Assembly (NCBI GenBank): GCA_021647375.1
Contig: JAKIUV010000037.1
Location: 1 to 25,431, forward strand
Source: Robiginitomaculum sp.
GTDB taxonomy: Bacteria; Pseudomonadota; Alphaproteobacteria; Caulobacterales; Maricaulaceae
Reading direction: 5' to 3'
Length of the DNA stretch: 25,431 nucleotides
Both the position numbers and the translations under genes were made by a program. Positions 1 to 6,862 of this stretch are shown one piece after another (positions within the stretch are counted from its first letter, which is position 1; the number at the start of each line of letters is the position of its first letter). The notes under the pieces are model-generated. The model was not told the DNA's origin. It worked only from the letters and a program-made list of their open reading frames with translations, and made no database searches.

Positions 1-388
1 AAAGTGAAAGAACAAAAGGATCACCACCTCCAATAAATAGGTTTGCATTTGCATTAATTACATCCCAACTCGTTCTAAACAATAAGTCGTCACCATCCGG
101 ATCGCATTTTTTATCTCCCTGATAAACCTCCAACTGCTTTCCTTCACGCAAATATTTATAAACTTCATCTCTAGCACATTCAGGAATACCATAAACCAGG
201 TAAGCATCAATGTCGTCGACATCTTCATCATTAAATTTAAAAGTAAATGATACCTGTTTCCATGACTTACTTTCTTCACCAGTTAACAATAATGAATAAG
301 TTGCCGGCTTTATTTCGAGATTTTCTTTACATGCTATTAGAAACACGATGAATAGAATACTCCAATATTTACTTTTAATTGATTTCAT
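1..388 (-). CDS. partial lipoprotein of unknown function, Bacteroidota-like
   Basis: This reading frame starts at an ATG (complement of 386-388) and runs off the left edge, giving about 129 codons. It begins MKSIKSKYWSILFIVFLIAC: a short basic start, a hydrophobic stretch and a cysteine in a lipobox-like context (FLIAC), so it is probably a secreted lipoprotein. The mature part is acidic, with a run FNDEDVDDID and scattered Cys residues. No family is recognised. The DNA is strikingly A+T-rich with AT-ending codons, unlike the genes after about position 910. Lipoproteins of this style are common in Bacteroidota, which is an inference from style only. The gene starts 10 bp after the stop of the chimeric hydrolase and lies in the same foreign-looking segment. 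Confidence 0.6.
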   Translation of the reverse strand, partial: MKSIKSKYWSILFIVFLIACKENLEIKPATYSLLLTGEESKSWKQVSFTFKFNDEDVDDIDAYLVYGIPECARDEVYKYLREGKQLEVYQGDKKCDPDGDDLLFRTSWDVINANANLFIGGGDPFVLSL

Positions 389-398
389 TATAATCAGC

Positions 399-1748
399 TT
401 ATTCTTTTTTCTTTTTTGCCCTTACTGTTCTTATGGTTGGCCCTGCAATATCGTATGTATAGGAAAATGTCAGTAATTCAACTTCTGAATCAAATGACCC
501 TTTTCCTTCAGACCTGGTATTTTCCAGTTGACTTGTGCCAGCCAATAATTGCTCAGGAATATCAAATTCTCCACTACACAGATTCAAATTGGCAAAAGCA
601 AATAAAGAGGAATCCAAACCGGTATACCCAAGCATAAATATCCTGTTGTTTGATGACCAATCGACCAATATTTCAACTTCATAAACAAACTCTCCATCAT
701 TTTGATCAAATTCCCATTTCCCTTCAAATTTTCGTAAGTCAACAAGACAATCATCATCTATTAGTGTTACAGTATGAAATCTTCCATTTATTCCAGTTTC
801 TCCAAAACCAGCCTCCAATTCATTGTTTACACTTGTAATAGTAAATTTTATTGTTTTATCACCAGTCAATTCTCTATTATTAATTGGTAAATATTTGATT
901 TCACCAATATGCCCGTCCAGCGCCAATTGCATCAGCCGCGCTATAGATTTTGCCGTGCCGTGGCCATTGGCTCCGGCGAATTCTGCCGTGCGCCACGCCT
1001 CTGTTCCGCGCCTGCCGGGCGATGACCAAGGGCGCAAAAAAGCGGCTTTGGTGGCCGGATTAATCTCGCCAAAATTAGCCATGGCTTTCGGTTTGTGGAG
1101 AACCGCACAGCGCTCGTGTTCGCTTTTTGGGGTGCCAATGAAAAAGTCTATGTCGTGGGGCGCACATATTTCTTCGCGCAATATTGTGCCGAGTGTGCGG
1201 TTTTCGCTATCAGCCAGCCGGGCAATTTCTCCGGCCAAAAATCCGAATGTTAAAGGATGATACCCGCTCTTTGTGCCGGGCGGCCAAATTGGCTCTTGGG
1301 CTGCGAGACGGGCGCATATGCCGTCCCAATCGAACCAATCTTCGGGCTGCATAGGGTCTGTGATGCCGGATAGTCCCGCCTGGTGGGACAGAACTTGCGC
1401 GACAGTAAGCGCGCCTTTGCCGTGGGCGGCAAAGTCCGGCCATAGACTGGCCACGGTTTGTTCGTAATCCAACCGACCTTGTTCTACCAGCCAAGCTATG
1501 ACCAGCGCGGCCACAGCTTTGGTGGTAGAAAATACCGGCACTAATGTGTCTACCTGCCAAGCTTCCGCGCTGCGCCTGTCCTTTGTTCCGCCGATTAAAT
1601 CGACAACTAGTTCGCCGTCTTTGTACACGCAAAAGCCTGTCCCTGCTTCCAACCCGTCCGAGAAATTGGCGGTGAAAGCACCGTGTACTGGCTCAAACCC
1701 TTCGGCTACATACCCCTTTACAGGAAAATTATTGATTTCAGTTTTCAT
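399..1748 (-). CDS. chimeric ORF: beta-lactamase/EstB-family serine hydrolase joined to an unrelated A+T-rich tail
   Basis: The first ~280 residues look like a class C beta-lactamase/EstB-type esterase: SxxK nucleophile motif FSTTK (Ser74, Lys77), the tyrosine motif GYHPLTFG (Tyr163) and NGHGTA near 261-266. Such enzymes hydrolyse esters or beta-lactams and are usually about 380-400 residues. The last ~100 residues expected of the fold are missing. From about residue 281 the protein becomes an acidic, Asn-rich sequence without recognisable homology (about 168 residues ending RAKKKKE), and base composition changes at the same place. Start chosen: ATG at 1748 (MKTEINNFP); an upstream in-frame start at 1841 would overlap the divergent arsC-like gene and add a hydrophobic stretch unlike the family. 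The enzyme is probably non-functional if the join is real, and an assembly or amplification chimera is quite possible. Confidence 0.6.
   Translation of the reverse strand: MKTEINNFPVKGYVAEGFEPVHGAFTANFSDGLEAGTGFCVYKDGELVVDLIGGTKDRRSAEAWQVDTLVPVFSTTKAVAALVIAWLVEQGRLDYEQTVASLWPDFAAHGKGALTVAQVLSHQAGLSGITDPMQPEDWFDWDGICARLAAQEPIWPPGTKSGYHPLTFGFLAGEIARLADSENRTLGTILREEICAPHDIDFFIGTPKSEHERCAVLHKPKAMANFGEINPATKAAFLRPWSSPGRRGTEAWRTAEFAGANGHGTAKSIARLMQLALDGHIGEIKYLPINNRELTGDKTIKFTITSVNNELEAGFGETGINGRFHTVTLIDDDCLVDLRKFEGKWEFDQNDGEFVYEVEILVDWSSNNRIFMLGYTGLDSSLFAFANLNLCSGEFDIPEQLLAGTSQLENTRSEGKGSFDSEVELLTFSYTYDIAGPTIRTVRAKKKKE
897..908. other. abrupt composition and homology breakpoint
   Basis: Reading down the minus strand, the hydrolase sequence ends at about LALDGHIGE and becomes KYLPINNREL with no stop. 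By hand count, positions 961-1020 contain 43 G/C of 60, whereas 721-780 contain 18 of 60. Both the family homology and the composition change within about a dozen bases. Confidence 0.6.
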
Positions 1749-1803
1749 GGTCAAAGAAAAGCCTATAAGATAGAGCAAATCAATACGAAAAAAGAGAAAT
1801 CCT

Positions 1804-2151
1804 ATGTCTTTAAAAATATACCACAATCCCCGTTGTTCCAAATCCCGTCAAACTTTGGCGCTTTTAACCGAGCGCGGCGAGACACCGGAAATCATCGAAT
1901 ACCTTAAATTGGCGCCCAGCGAAGCGGAAATTCGCGAAGTGGCAAAAATGCTCGGGCTTCAATCAGTACGTGAAATGATGCGTACTGGGGAAAGCATCTA
2001 TAAAGAACTGAATTTGAAAGCGGTCACAGATGAAGACAAATTAGTGCGTGCCATGGTCGAAAGCCCCAAATTGATAGAACGCCCTATTGTCATTAAAGAC
2101 GGTAAAGCCGCGATTGGCCGCCCCCCCGAAAATGTATTGTCATTATTTTAG
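1804..2151 (+). CDS. arsC: ArsC-family arsenate reductase (glutaredoxin type; YfgD-like)
   Basis: The 115-residue product has the thioredoxin-like ArsC signature: IYHNPRCSKSR with the catalytic cysteine at residue 11, and the C-terminal substrate-site segment ERPIVIKDGKAAIGRPPENV. Family members reduce arsenate to arsenite using glutathione/glutaredoxin. The stand-alone YfgD-like branch, to which this compact form probably belongs, often has no ars operon around it and its real substrate is uncertain. There is no arsR, arsB or acr3 next to it here, so an arsenic-resistance role is not supported by context. It is transcribed divergently from the chimeric hydrolase with only 55 bp between the starts. 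The length is normal for the family and the frame is intact. Confidence 0.85.
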   Translation: MSLKIYHNPRCSKSRQTLALLTERGETPEIIEYLKLAPSEAEIREVAKMLGLQSVREMMRTGESIYKELNLKAVTDEDKLVRAMVESPKLIERPIVIKDGKAAIGRPPENVLSLF

Positions 2152-2282
2152 AAAAACCCGTTAAAGCCGCAAAAATTGCGGGCAATAAACGAGTTGTTAA
2201 GCATAAGCGTGCATCAAGTCATTAACCATAGTGCAATTGCGCACTGATTTCCCGGTGTGGGATAATAATGATGAGAATGAAT

Positions 2283-3584
2283 ATGCGGTTTATTGCGTGT
2301 ACAAAATTAGCGCTTTTATCAAGTGCTACAGTGTTATTATCAGGGTGTTCCTGGTTGGGTTTTGGTGGAGGCGGCCAACAATCCCATCAACAAGGTGCCT
2401 ATCAAGCGCAAAGTGCTAGCTATAATGGCAGTCAAGCACAGTATAATGTCCAAAGCGGGCGCAGGGCGCTTGGTCGTTGTCAAATCACAACCCCGACCCA
2501 GCGCATTCCCCAAGGTTGTCGCCCGGAGCAAGTCACGTTGGCGCTTGGTGGCTCGCAGGCTGGCTATGGTGGTCAAGCTGGACAATATACTAGCGGCGGT
2601 TATGGCTCTCATGTTGGCGCTGCGCAAATGGCGCAAGCAAATTACGCCCCGCAAGCGCAAGTGAAACGTCCGAGACTACGTGGTCAGTTTGGTCTTGAAA
2701 TTGACCACAGTGTTGGCGGGGAATTGTACGCAACCGAAATCACCCCCCTTGTGGCAGCTTATGACCGACCTACCTTTGAAGAGGGTTCGGTAACAGGTAG
2801 TGTTGCCGATGGTCGAACGACTACCGTTACCTATACCAGCAGTCCGGCACGCATAGGCGAAATTTATACCCCAAAAATTAGTTTTGATGATGTTTACACC
2901 GCCCCCCTAAGGGTGAGTGGTGGTTTTGAATATATATTAGGGGATAATGCTACCGTATTTGCGACTGCAGGATATACACAAGCAGAGGGCAAAAAGGGTG
3001 GTAGCGTCGCTATAAATGAAGAACTACTGGAAATTACCACGGAAGAGACCTTTATCACAAACGCGGCTGATGGCGTTGTAGGCACATCTCTTGGAACGAC
3101 GTCGGGAGCTATCTTTCTGCCGAATGAAAACGCAGCTCTTTTTGATTATGAGTTCAGTGAACTTGTTAAATATGACTTTGAAGTCGGCGGACGATATTAT
3201 TTTAGTCCCATTTTGAGCAACACCATCAAACGCCCTTTAACTCCGTTCGTGAGTGCATCAGGTGGTGCGGCTCATTATAACGAGACCACTGTTCGTGAGA
3301 ATCAGCGCCAGCGTTTCTTAGGGCGGGCATTCGATGATACGCAAGTTAGTCCAACCGGTGATTTTTATGATGTCAGCTTTGGTACACCTACGCAAATATA
3401 TGACGCGCAATGGGTGCCTTATGGTGCGGTCAAGGCAGGGCTTGAATGGCAGATGACACCTAAAACCGCTTTGGCATTTGAGGCAGGTATTAAATACGAA
3501 AGTGCGCGAGATTTCTCTGACGGCACAAAAGGCGACGATATTATTTCTGTACCCATAACAATTCGCGGCAGTTATAATTTTTAA
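2283..3584 (+). CDS. lipoprotein with C-terminal outer-membrane beta-barrel-like domain (paralogue 1 of 3)
   Basis: The 433-residue product begins with a signal peptide and lipobox (LLSGCSW, Cys22), so export and lipidation are predicted; Ser at +2 fits outer-membrane sorting. Residues ~23-130 are a Gly/Gln/Ser/Tyr-rich linker (LGFGGGGQQ, GGYGSH). From ~131 to the end there are alternating strand-like segments (FGLEIDHSVGG, YDFEVGGRYYF, ALAFEAGIKY) that finish with VPITIRGSYNF, a terminal Phe as in BAM-assembled barrels. The two following genes share the same N-terminus, barrel segments and ending. Start chosen at ATG 2283 because all three paralogues then begin MR; upstream ATGs at 2268, 2271 and 2277 are possible. 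The function is unknown. A surface or outer-membrane structural protein is the best inference. Confidence 0.7.
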   Translation: MRFIACTKLALLSSATVLLSGCSWLGFGGGGQQSHQQGAYQAQSASYNGSQAQYNVQSGRRALGRCQITTPTQRIPQGCRPEQVTLALGGSQAGYGGQAGQYTSGGYGSHVGAAQMAQANYAPQAQVKRPRLRGQFGLEIDHSVGGELYATEITPLVAAYDRPTFEEGSVTGSVADGRTTTVTYTSSPARIGEIYTPKISFDDVYTAPLRVSGGFEYILGDNATVFATAGYTQAEGKKGGSVAINEELLEITTEETFITNAADGVVGTSLGTTSGAIFLPNENAALFDYEFSELVKYDFEVGGRYYFSPILSNTIKRPLTPFVSASGGAAHYNETTVRENQRQRFLGRAFDDTQVSPTGDFYDVSFGTPTQIYDAQWVPYGAVKAGLEWQMTPKTALAFEAGIKYESARDFSDGTKGDDIISVPITIRGSYNF

Positions 3585-3714
3585 TATAAACTGGTTTTAG
3601 AGATAAAAGATTGATTTCCCCCACGAAATTAACGCTTCAGTAAGACAAAACAAAAGGTTTGTTAAGCATATTATGGTTAATCCAGTGAAAATAGTTTTTG
3701 AGAAGGAGACGAAC

Positions 3715-5085
3715 ATGCGTCTTGCATTTTGTACATTATCAGCAGTTTTATTGTCCGGGTGTTCTTGGCTCGGTTACGGTGGCGGCGGCAATACTGGCTT
3801 TGCTACCAATGCTAATTGTGGCGCATATGGTGGTCAATACGGCCAAGCGGCATATGGGGCGAATGGTTGTGGCGGCGGAGTTGGTGGTTATGGTGCCGGA
3901 TACGGTGCAAATGGATATGGCCTTAGTGGCGGAATGGGCGGCGGTTATGGCGCAAATGGATACGGTGTGGGCACAGGCGCTCTTGGACACGCAGGAGGTC
4001 TTCGCGGCGTTCAAGGCGCTGGCGCTTACGGCGCAGGCTTTGGCGGCGCAGGTATGCCCGGTGCAGCTATGGGCGGTTACGGAGCTGGCGCTGGAAATTA
4101 CGGCGCGGGCGGCCTAGCTACTACTGGCGGGCAGTTTATCAACGGCCAATGGGTAGCTGGTACAGCTGCTGGCGGGGCTGGCACAGTCCTCGGCGGCTCT
4201 GCGCCTTACGGTTCTGCGGCTGGCGGACAATTTATTAATGGCCAGTGGGTTGCGGGGGGTGCTACACGTGTCGCTGGCGGATACGGTACATCCGGCAGTG
4301 TAACAACGGTTCAAGGCGCACCTATATATGTACCGCAACCTTATCCCGCATATTATGGCGTTGCAACAAGCGTTACGACAGGCGGCGGTTATGCTTACGG
4401 CGGCGGACTTCGTGGTGGTTATGCGGCACTTCCTTTCGGTATTGAAGCCGGAGTTGGGACGGAAATAAGTGTAGGTGGAGACATCTTCCCAGGCGCACCA
4501 GCAAAACCAGCCGGCACCAACTTTATTTCGGCTATTGACCCTATCGCATATAAAGACGCGTATGATAATGCAGTTACTTACGAAATGGCGGCTACATTTG
4601 ACGTAGACTCAAGTACAACATTGCTTGGCCGTGTTGGCTATTCCGAAGCTAAAGGTCAGCGCATAAAAATCGGTACTATTGATGATGGTGCCTTGGTCAG
4701 CGAAGATTTATTCGCCCAGTGGGGCGATACGGAACAATTTACCCTAGAGGGTGGTGTCCGTAAATATATGGGTGGCTGGAACAACTCTATGAGTGGTATC
4801 CGTCCATATGTGCAAGCAACAGCTGGCTTTAGCCACAATAATGCAATCAACTTAGTACAAGATTCGGCCATATTAGCTCCGGCTGCACTAAATGTGCAAC
4901 GATATACAGATGCGGGCTGGACACCAACCGCAAGTGGTGTGGTTGGTGCAGAAATGCAAGTGGGGCCACGGACGGCTCTTGGTGTCGAGGCGGGTATTCG
5001 CTGGCGTGACGATTTAAATACAAATCTAGCATCAGAAGACCGCTGGTCAGTGCCAATTAAGTTGCGCGGACGTGTTTCATTCTAG
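3715..5085 (+). CDS. Gly/Tyr-rich lipoprotein with C-terminal beta-barrel-like domain (paralogue 2 of 3)
   Basis: The 456-residue product starts at the ATG at 3715, preceded by a clear AGGAG ribosome binding site (the longer in-frame start at 3673 has none). MRLAFCTLSAVLLSGCSW gives a lipobox Cys16. Residues ~20-235 are extremely Gly/Ala/Tyr-rich (YGANGYG units) and contain an exact 11-residue repeat, GQFINGQWVAG, at 139-149 and 171-181. From ~240 the chain resembles paralogues 1 and 3: FGIEAGVGTEISVGG, TTLLGRVGYSEAKGQ, ALGVEAGIRWR and the ending SVPIKLRGRVSF with a terminal Phe. It is probably lipid-anchored in the outer membrane. The Gly/Tyr-rich part could form a flexible or adhesive surface layer, but that is inference. 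A strong terminator follows at 5121-5149. Confidence 0.7.
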   Translation: MRLAFCTLSAVLLSGCSWLGYGGGGNTGFATNANCGAYGGQYGQAAYGANGCGGGVGGYGAGYGANGYGLSGGMGGGYGANGYGVGTGALGHAGGLRGVQGAGAYGAGFGGAGMPGAAMGGYGAGAGNYGAGGLATTGGQFINGQWVAGTAAGGAGTVLGGSAPYGSAAGGQFINGQWVAGGATRVAGGYGTSGSVTTVQGAPIYVPQPYPAYYGVATSVTTGGGYAYGGGLRGGYAALPFGIEAGVGTEISVGGDIFPGAPAKPAGTNFISAIDPIAYKDAYDNAVTYEMAATFDVDSSTTLLGRVGYSEAKGQRIKIGTIDDGALVSEDLFAQWGDTEQFTLEGGVRKYMGGWNNSMSGIRPYVQATAGFSHNNAINLVQDSAILAPAALNVQRYTDAGWTPTASGVVGAEMQVGPRTALGVEAGIRWRDDLNTNLASEDRWSVPIKLRGRVSF

Positions 5086-5120
5086 GAATAACGCGCGCTC
5101 TTTAAGCCTTAATATAAAGT

Positions 5121-5149
5121 AAAAAACCCGGGTTTAGCGCGGGTTTTTT
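5121..5149. terminator. bidirectional Rho-independent terminator after paralogue 2
   Basis: AAAAAACCCG (5121-5130) pairs perfectly with CGGGTTTTTT (5140-5149) around a 9-nt loop. The A-run and T-run let it work on either strand. It lies 36 bp after the stop of paralogue 2, so paralogue 3 needs its own promoter. Confidence 0.9.
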
Positions 5150-5200
5150 GCGTTTTGAGCCAAAACACACCCTATATTTACCAAATAGAAACCATGTTCG

Positions 5201-5230
5201 TTGACCGGATTGATACAACTGGCCTGTATA
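5201..5230 (+). promoter_or_regulatory. possible promoter for paralogue 3
   Basis: TTGACC at 5201-5206 and TGTATA at 5225-5230 are separated by 18 bp, about 80 bp before the ATG at 5313 and downstream of the terminator at 5121-5149. This is a pattern match only. Confidence 0.35.
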
Positions 5231-5312
5231 TTGCAACTTAATCGACAAGAGACAAAGCGGTTCGGCATGTGTGCCATATCGCTACAAATGTAATAGATAA
5301 GGGATTAGGATT

Positions 5313-6167
5313 ATGCGTATTTTGTTATGTGGAGTAGCTGCAGTCGCACTTTCGGGATGTTCATGGATGGGGTTTGGCAATAGCCAGAGCAGCCATACTT
5401 ATGGGAACAATACATATTCTCAAAAAGCCAATAATAACGGTTGTTGTGTCGGCGGAAAAACTTTGAGCCGCTGGAATATAGAATCTGGCCTTGGCGCAGA
5501 TTTTGCTACTGGCGGTAATGCTATTACAGGAAACCAGGCACCAATAGGGTTTTTAAACCCCACAACTACCCTACAAGATGTCAGCAATTCTGATGCCTAT
5601 GCCGTCGGATACCGAGCAGAACTCGGAGGTTCTTATGCCGTGAATCCGAACAGGAAAGTATCACTAACCGGACATTATGCGCAAGCTGATGGCAATGAAG
5701 TCACTTGGGGTACACAAGACACGGCCACACTGCGCGGCACAATGTCTGATTATAAGAGTTATGGCCTTGAAGCTGGCATAAGGCAATATGCCACACCAGC
5801 CAGAATTCCTCTGCTAAAATCGGTTCGTCCCTATGTTGAGGCTAAACTAGGTGCGGCGCATATTGATGCAATTAGACTGGAAAATATCAATGAGGTCGGC
5901 GGTCTGGTTAATCCGGGTACACCAACCAGCTTGGCTATGTACGAAAGTAGCTGGGTGCCAACGGCAGCTGGTTTGATCGGTATTGAAACACCGATTTTTA
6001 ACCGCTTCACCATGGGTGTTGAAACGGGTATTCGTTATGCGGGCGTCCCGAAATCTGACAATTCAGACAAAGCGGCAGGCACATTCAACGCGCGCTACAA
6101 CGGCGCAAATAACGGCGGAACCCGCTGGAGCGTGCCGCTGACTATTCGTGGTCGTTACCGCTTCTAG
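5313..6167 (+). CDS. short lipoprotein with C-terminal beta-barrel-like domain (paralogue 3 of 3)
   Basis: The 284-residue product begins MRILLCGVAAVALSGCSW (lipobox Cys16) and then MGFGNSQSS, matching the beginnings of the two preceding genes. The linker is only about 35 residues. The rest is barrel-like: LSRWNIESGLGADFATGG, RAELGGSYAVN, SYGLEAGIRQY, WVPTAAGLIGIE, MGVETGIRY and the ending SVPLTIRGRYRF. The segment W-P-A-G-G-E-T-G-I-R aligns by eye with the same place in paralogues 1 and 2, which shows common descent of the barrel domain, while the linkers differ greatly in length. This looks like the minimal version of the family. Function is unknown; outer-membrane location is inferred from the lipobox plus terminal Phe. 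Confidence 0.7.
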   Translation: MRILLCGVAAVALSGCSWMGFGNSQSSHTYGNNTYSQKANNNGCCVGGKTLSRWNIESGLGADFATGGNAITGNQAPIGFLNPTTTLQDVSNSDAYAVGYRAELGGSYAVNPNRKVSLTGHYAQADGNEVTWGTQDTATLRGTMSDYKSYGLEAGIRQYATPARIPLLKSVRPYVEAKLGAAHIDAIRLENINEVGGLVNPGTPTSLAMYESSWVPTAAGLIGIETPIFNRFTMGVETGIRYAGVPKSDNSDKAAGTFNARYNGANNGGTRWSVPLTIRGRYRF

Positions 6168-6194
6168 ATTTACCCATTTTGTGGGGGGTAAGAG

Positions 6195-6228
6195 AACCCG
6201 GAGAACCAGAACGGTTCTTCGGGTTTTT
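6195..6228. terminator. terminator shared by paralogue 3 and the convergent exported-protein gene
   Basis: AACCCGGAGAACC (6195-6207) pairs with GGTTCTTCGGGTT (6213-6225) with one G-T wobble, followed by a T-run. The run overlaps the stop codon of the minus-strand gene (complement of 6227-6229), so the stem lies just beyond that gene's 3' end. Confidence 0.85.
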
Positions 6229-6772
6229 ACATTTTAAGGCTTAAAAGTAAGGTGTCAATCAAGGCTTGGCACTTGGTATCTATGTCTGTAGTGCAATTGA
6301 CATTTATAATGTTTTGCGCTCCGTTATTGCTACCCATAATCATAAAGTTGCGAATGTTATAATCGACCGATTCGAGTGCGGGCGTTTCGAAATCAAAAAA
6401 CAATACCGTATTGCTTTTTGTAGTGATAGCTTTAGCCGCGTTCCATTTCGAAATATTCCTTGCCCCTGAAAGTATTTTTTTAAACTCAACGGCTGCGGCG
6501 TTATTAAATGGGGGCATTCGGACACCGGGCTTATGCCCAATAGCGATTGTCATTTTCATTCTGTCCGGAGTATCTGCATAAACAATTTTCGGGGACCGTG
6601 GGTTATTACCGAATTTTATCGCAATTTGGTCAGGTGTCAGCTTCACGAAATCATCAGGAATAGTAACCGTGATTTCCCCAGCGTACAATTGAATGTCTTT
6701 TGCTGATACTTTTGATGCTCCTGCGAGCACAATGATTGCTAATGTGGTTAGTATTAAAAAACACTTTGCCAT
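6227..6772 (-). CDS. small exported protein of unknown function
   Basis: The 181-residue product starts with a typical Sec signal peptide (MAKCFLILTTLAIIVLAG, likely cut after KVSA). The mature part begins with the beta-rich segment ITVTIPDDFVKLTPDQIAIKFG and ends with two Cys residues (VNCTTDIDTKCQALID) that could form a disulfide in the periplasm. The arrangement (N-terminal strand, P-x-D/F, then mixed alpha/beta) is reminiscent of DcrB/PsbP-like periplasmic domains, but no signature residue proves that. It has no lipobox. It converges on paralogue 3 and lies 90 bp downstream of the DUF885 gene on the same strand, so it may be co-transcribed with it. Confidence 0.6.
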   Translation of the reverse strand: MAKCFLILTTLAIIVLAGASKVSAKDIQLYAGEITVTIPDDFVKLTPDQIAIKFGNNPRSPKIVYADTPDRMKMTIAIGHKPGVRMPPFNNAAAVEFKKILSGARNISKWNAAKAITTKSNTVLFFDFETPALESVDYNIRNFMIMGSNNGAQNIINVNCTTDIDTKCQALIDTLLLSLKM

Positions 6773-6862
6773 CTTGTAATCTCTATATTAGATTTCGTTG
6801 CTCTAGGTGTACTTAATAACTAACCCGCGTTCGTATCCCAAACAAGTTATATTAACATGCCT

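Noticed and set aside
823..1260. Plus-strand open frame of 145 codons
   Set aside because: It is antisense to the chimeric hydrolase, crosses the composition breakpoint and has no domain or ribosome site.
1749..1841. Upstream in-frame start extending the hydrolase by 31 residues
   Set aside because: It overlaps the divergent arsC-like gene, adds a hydrophobic stretch unlike the family, and the ATG at 1748 gives a normal beginning.
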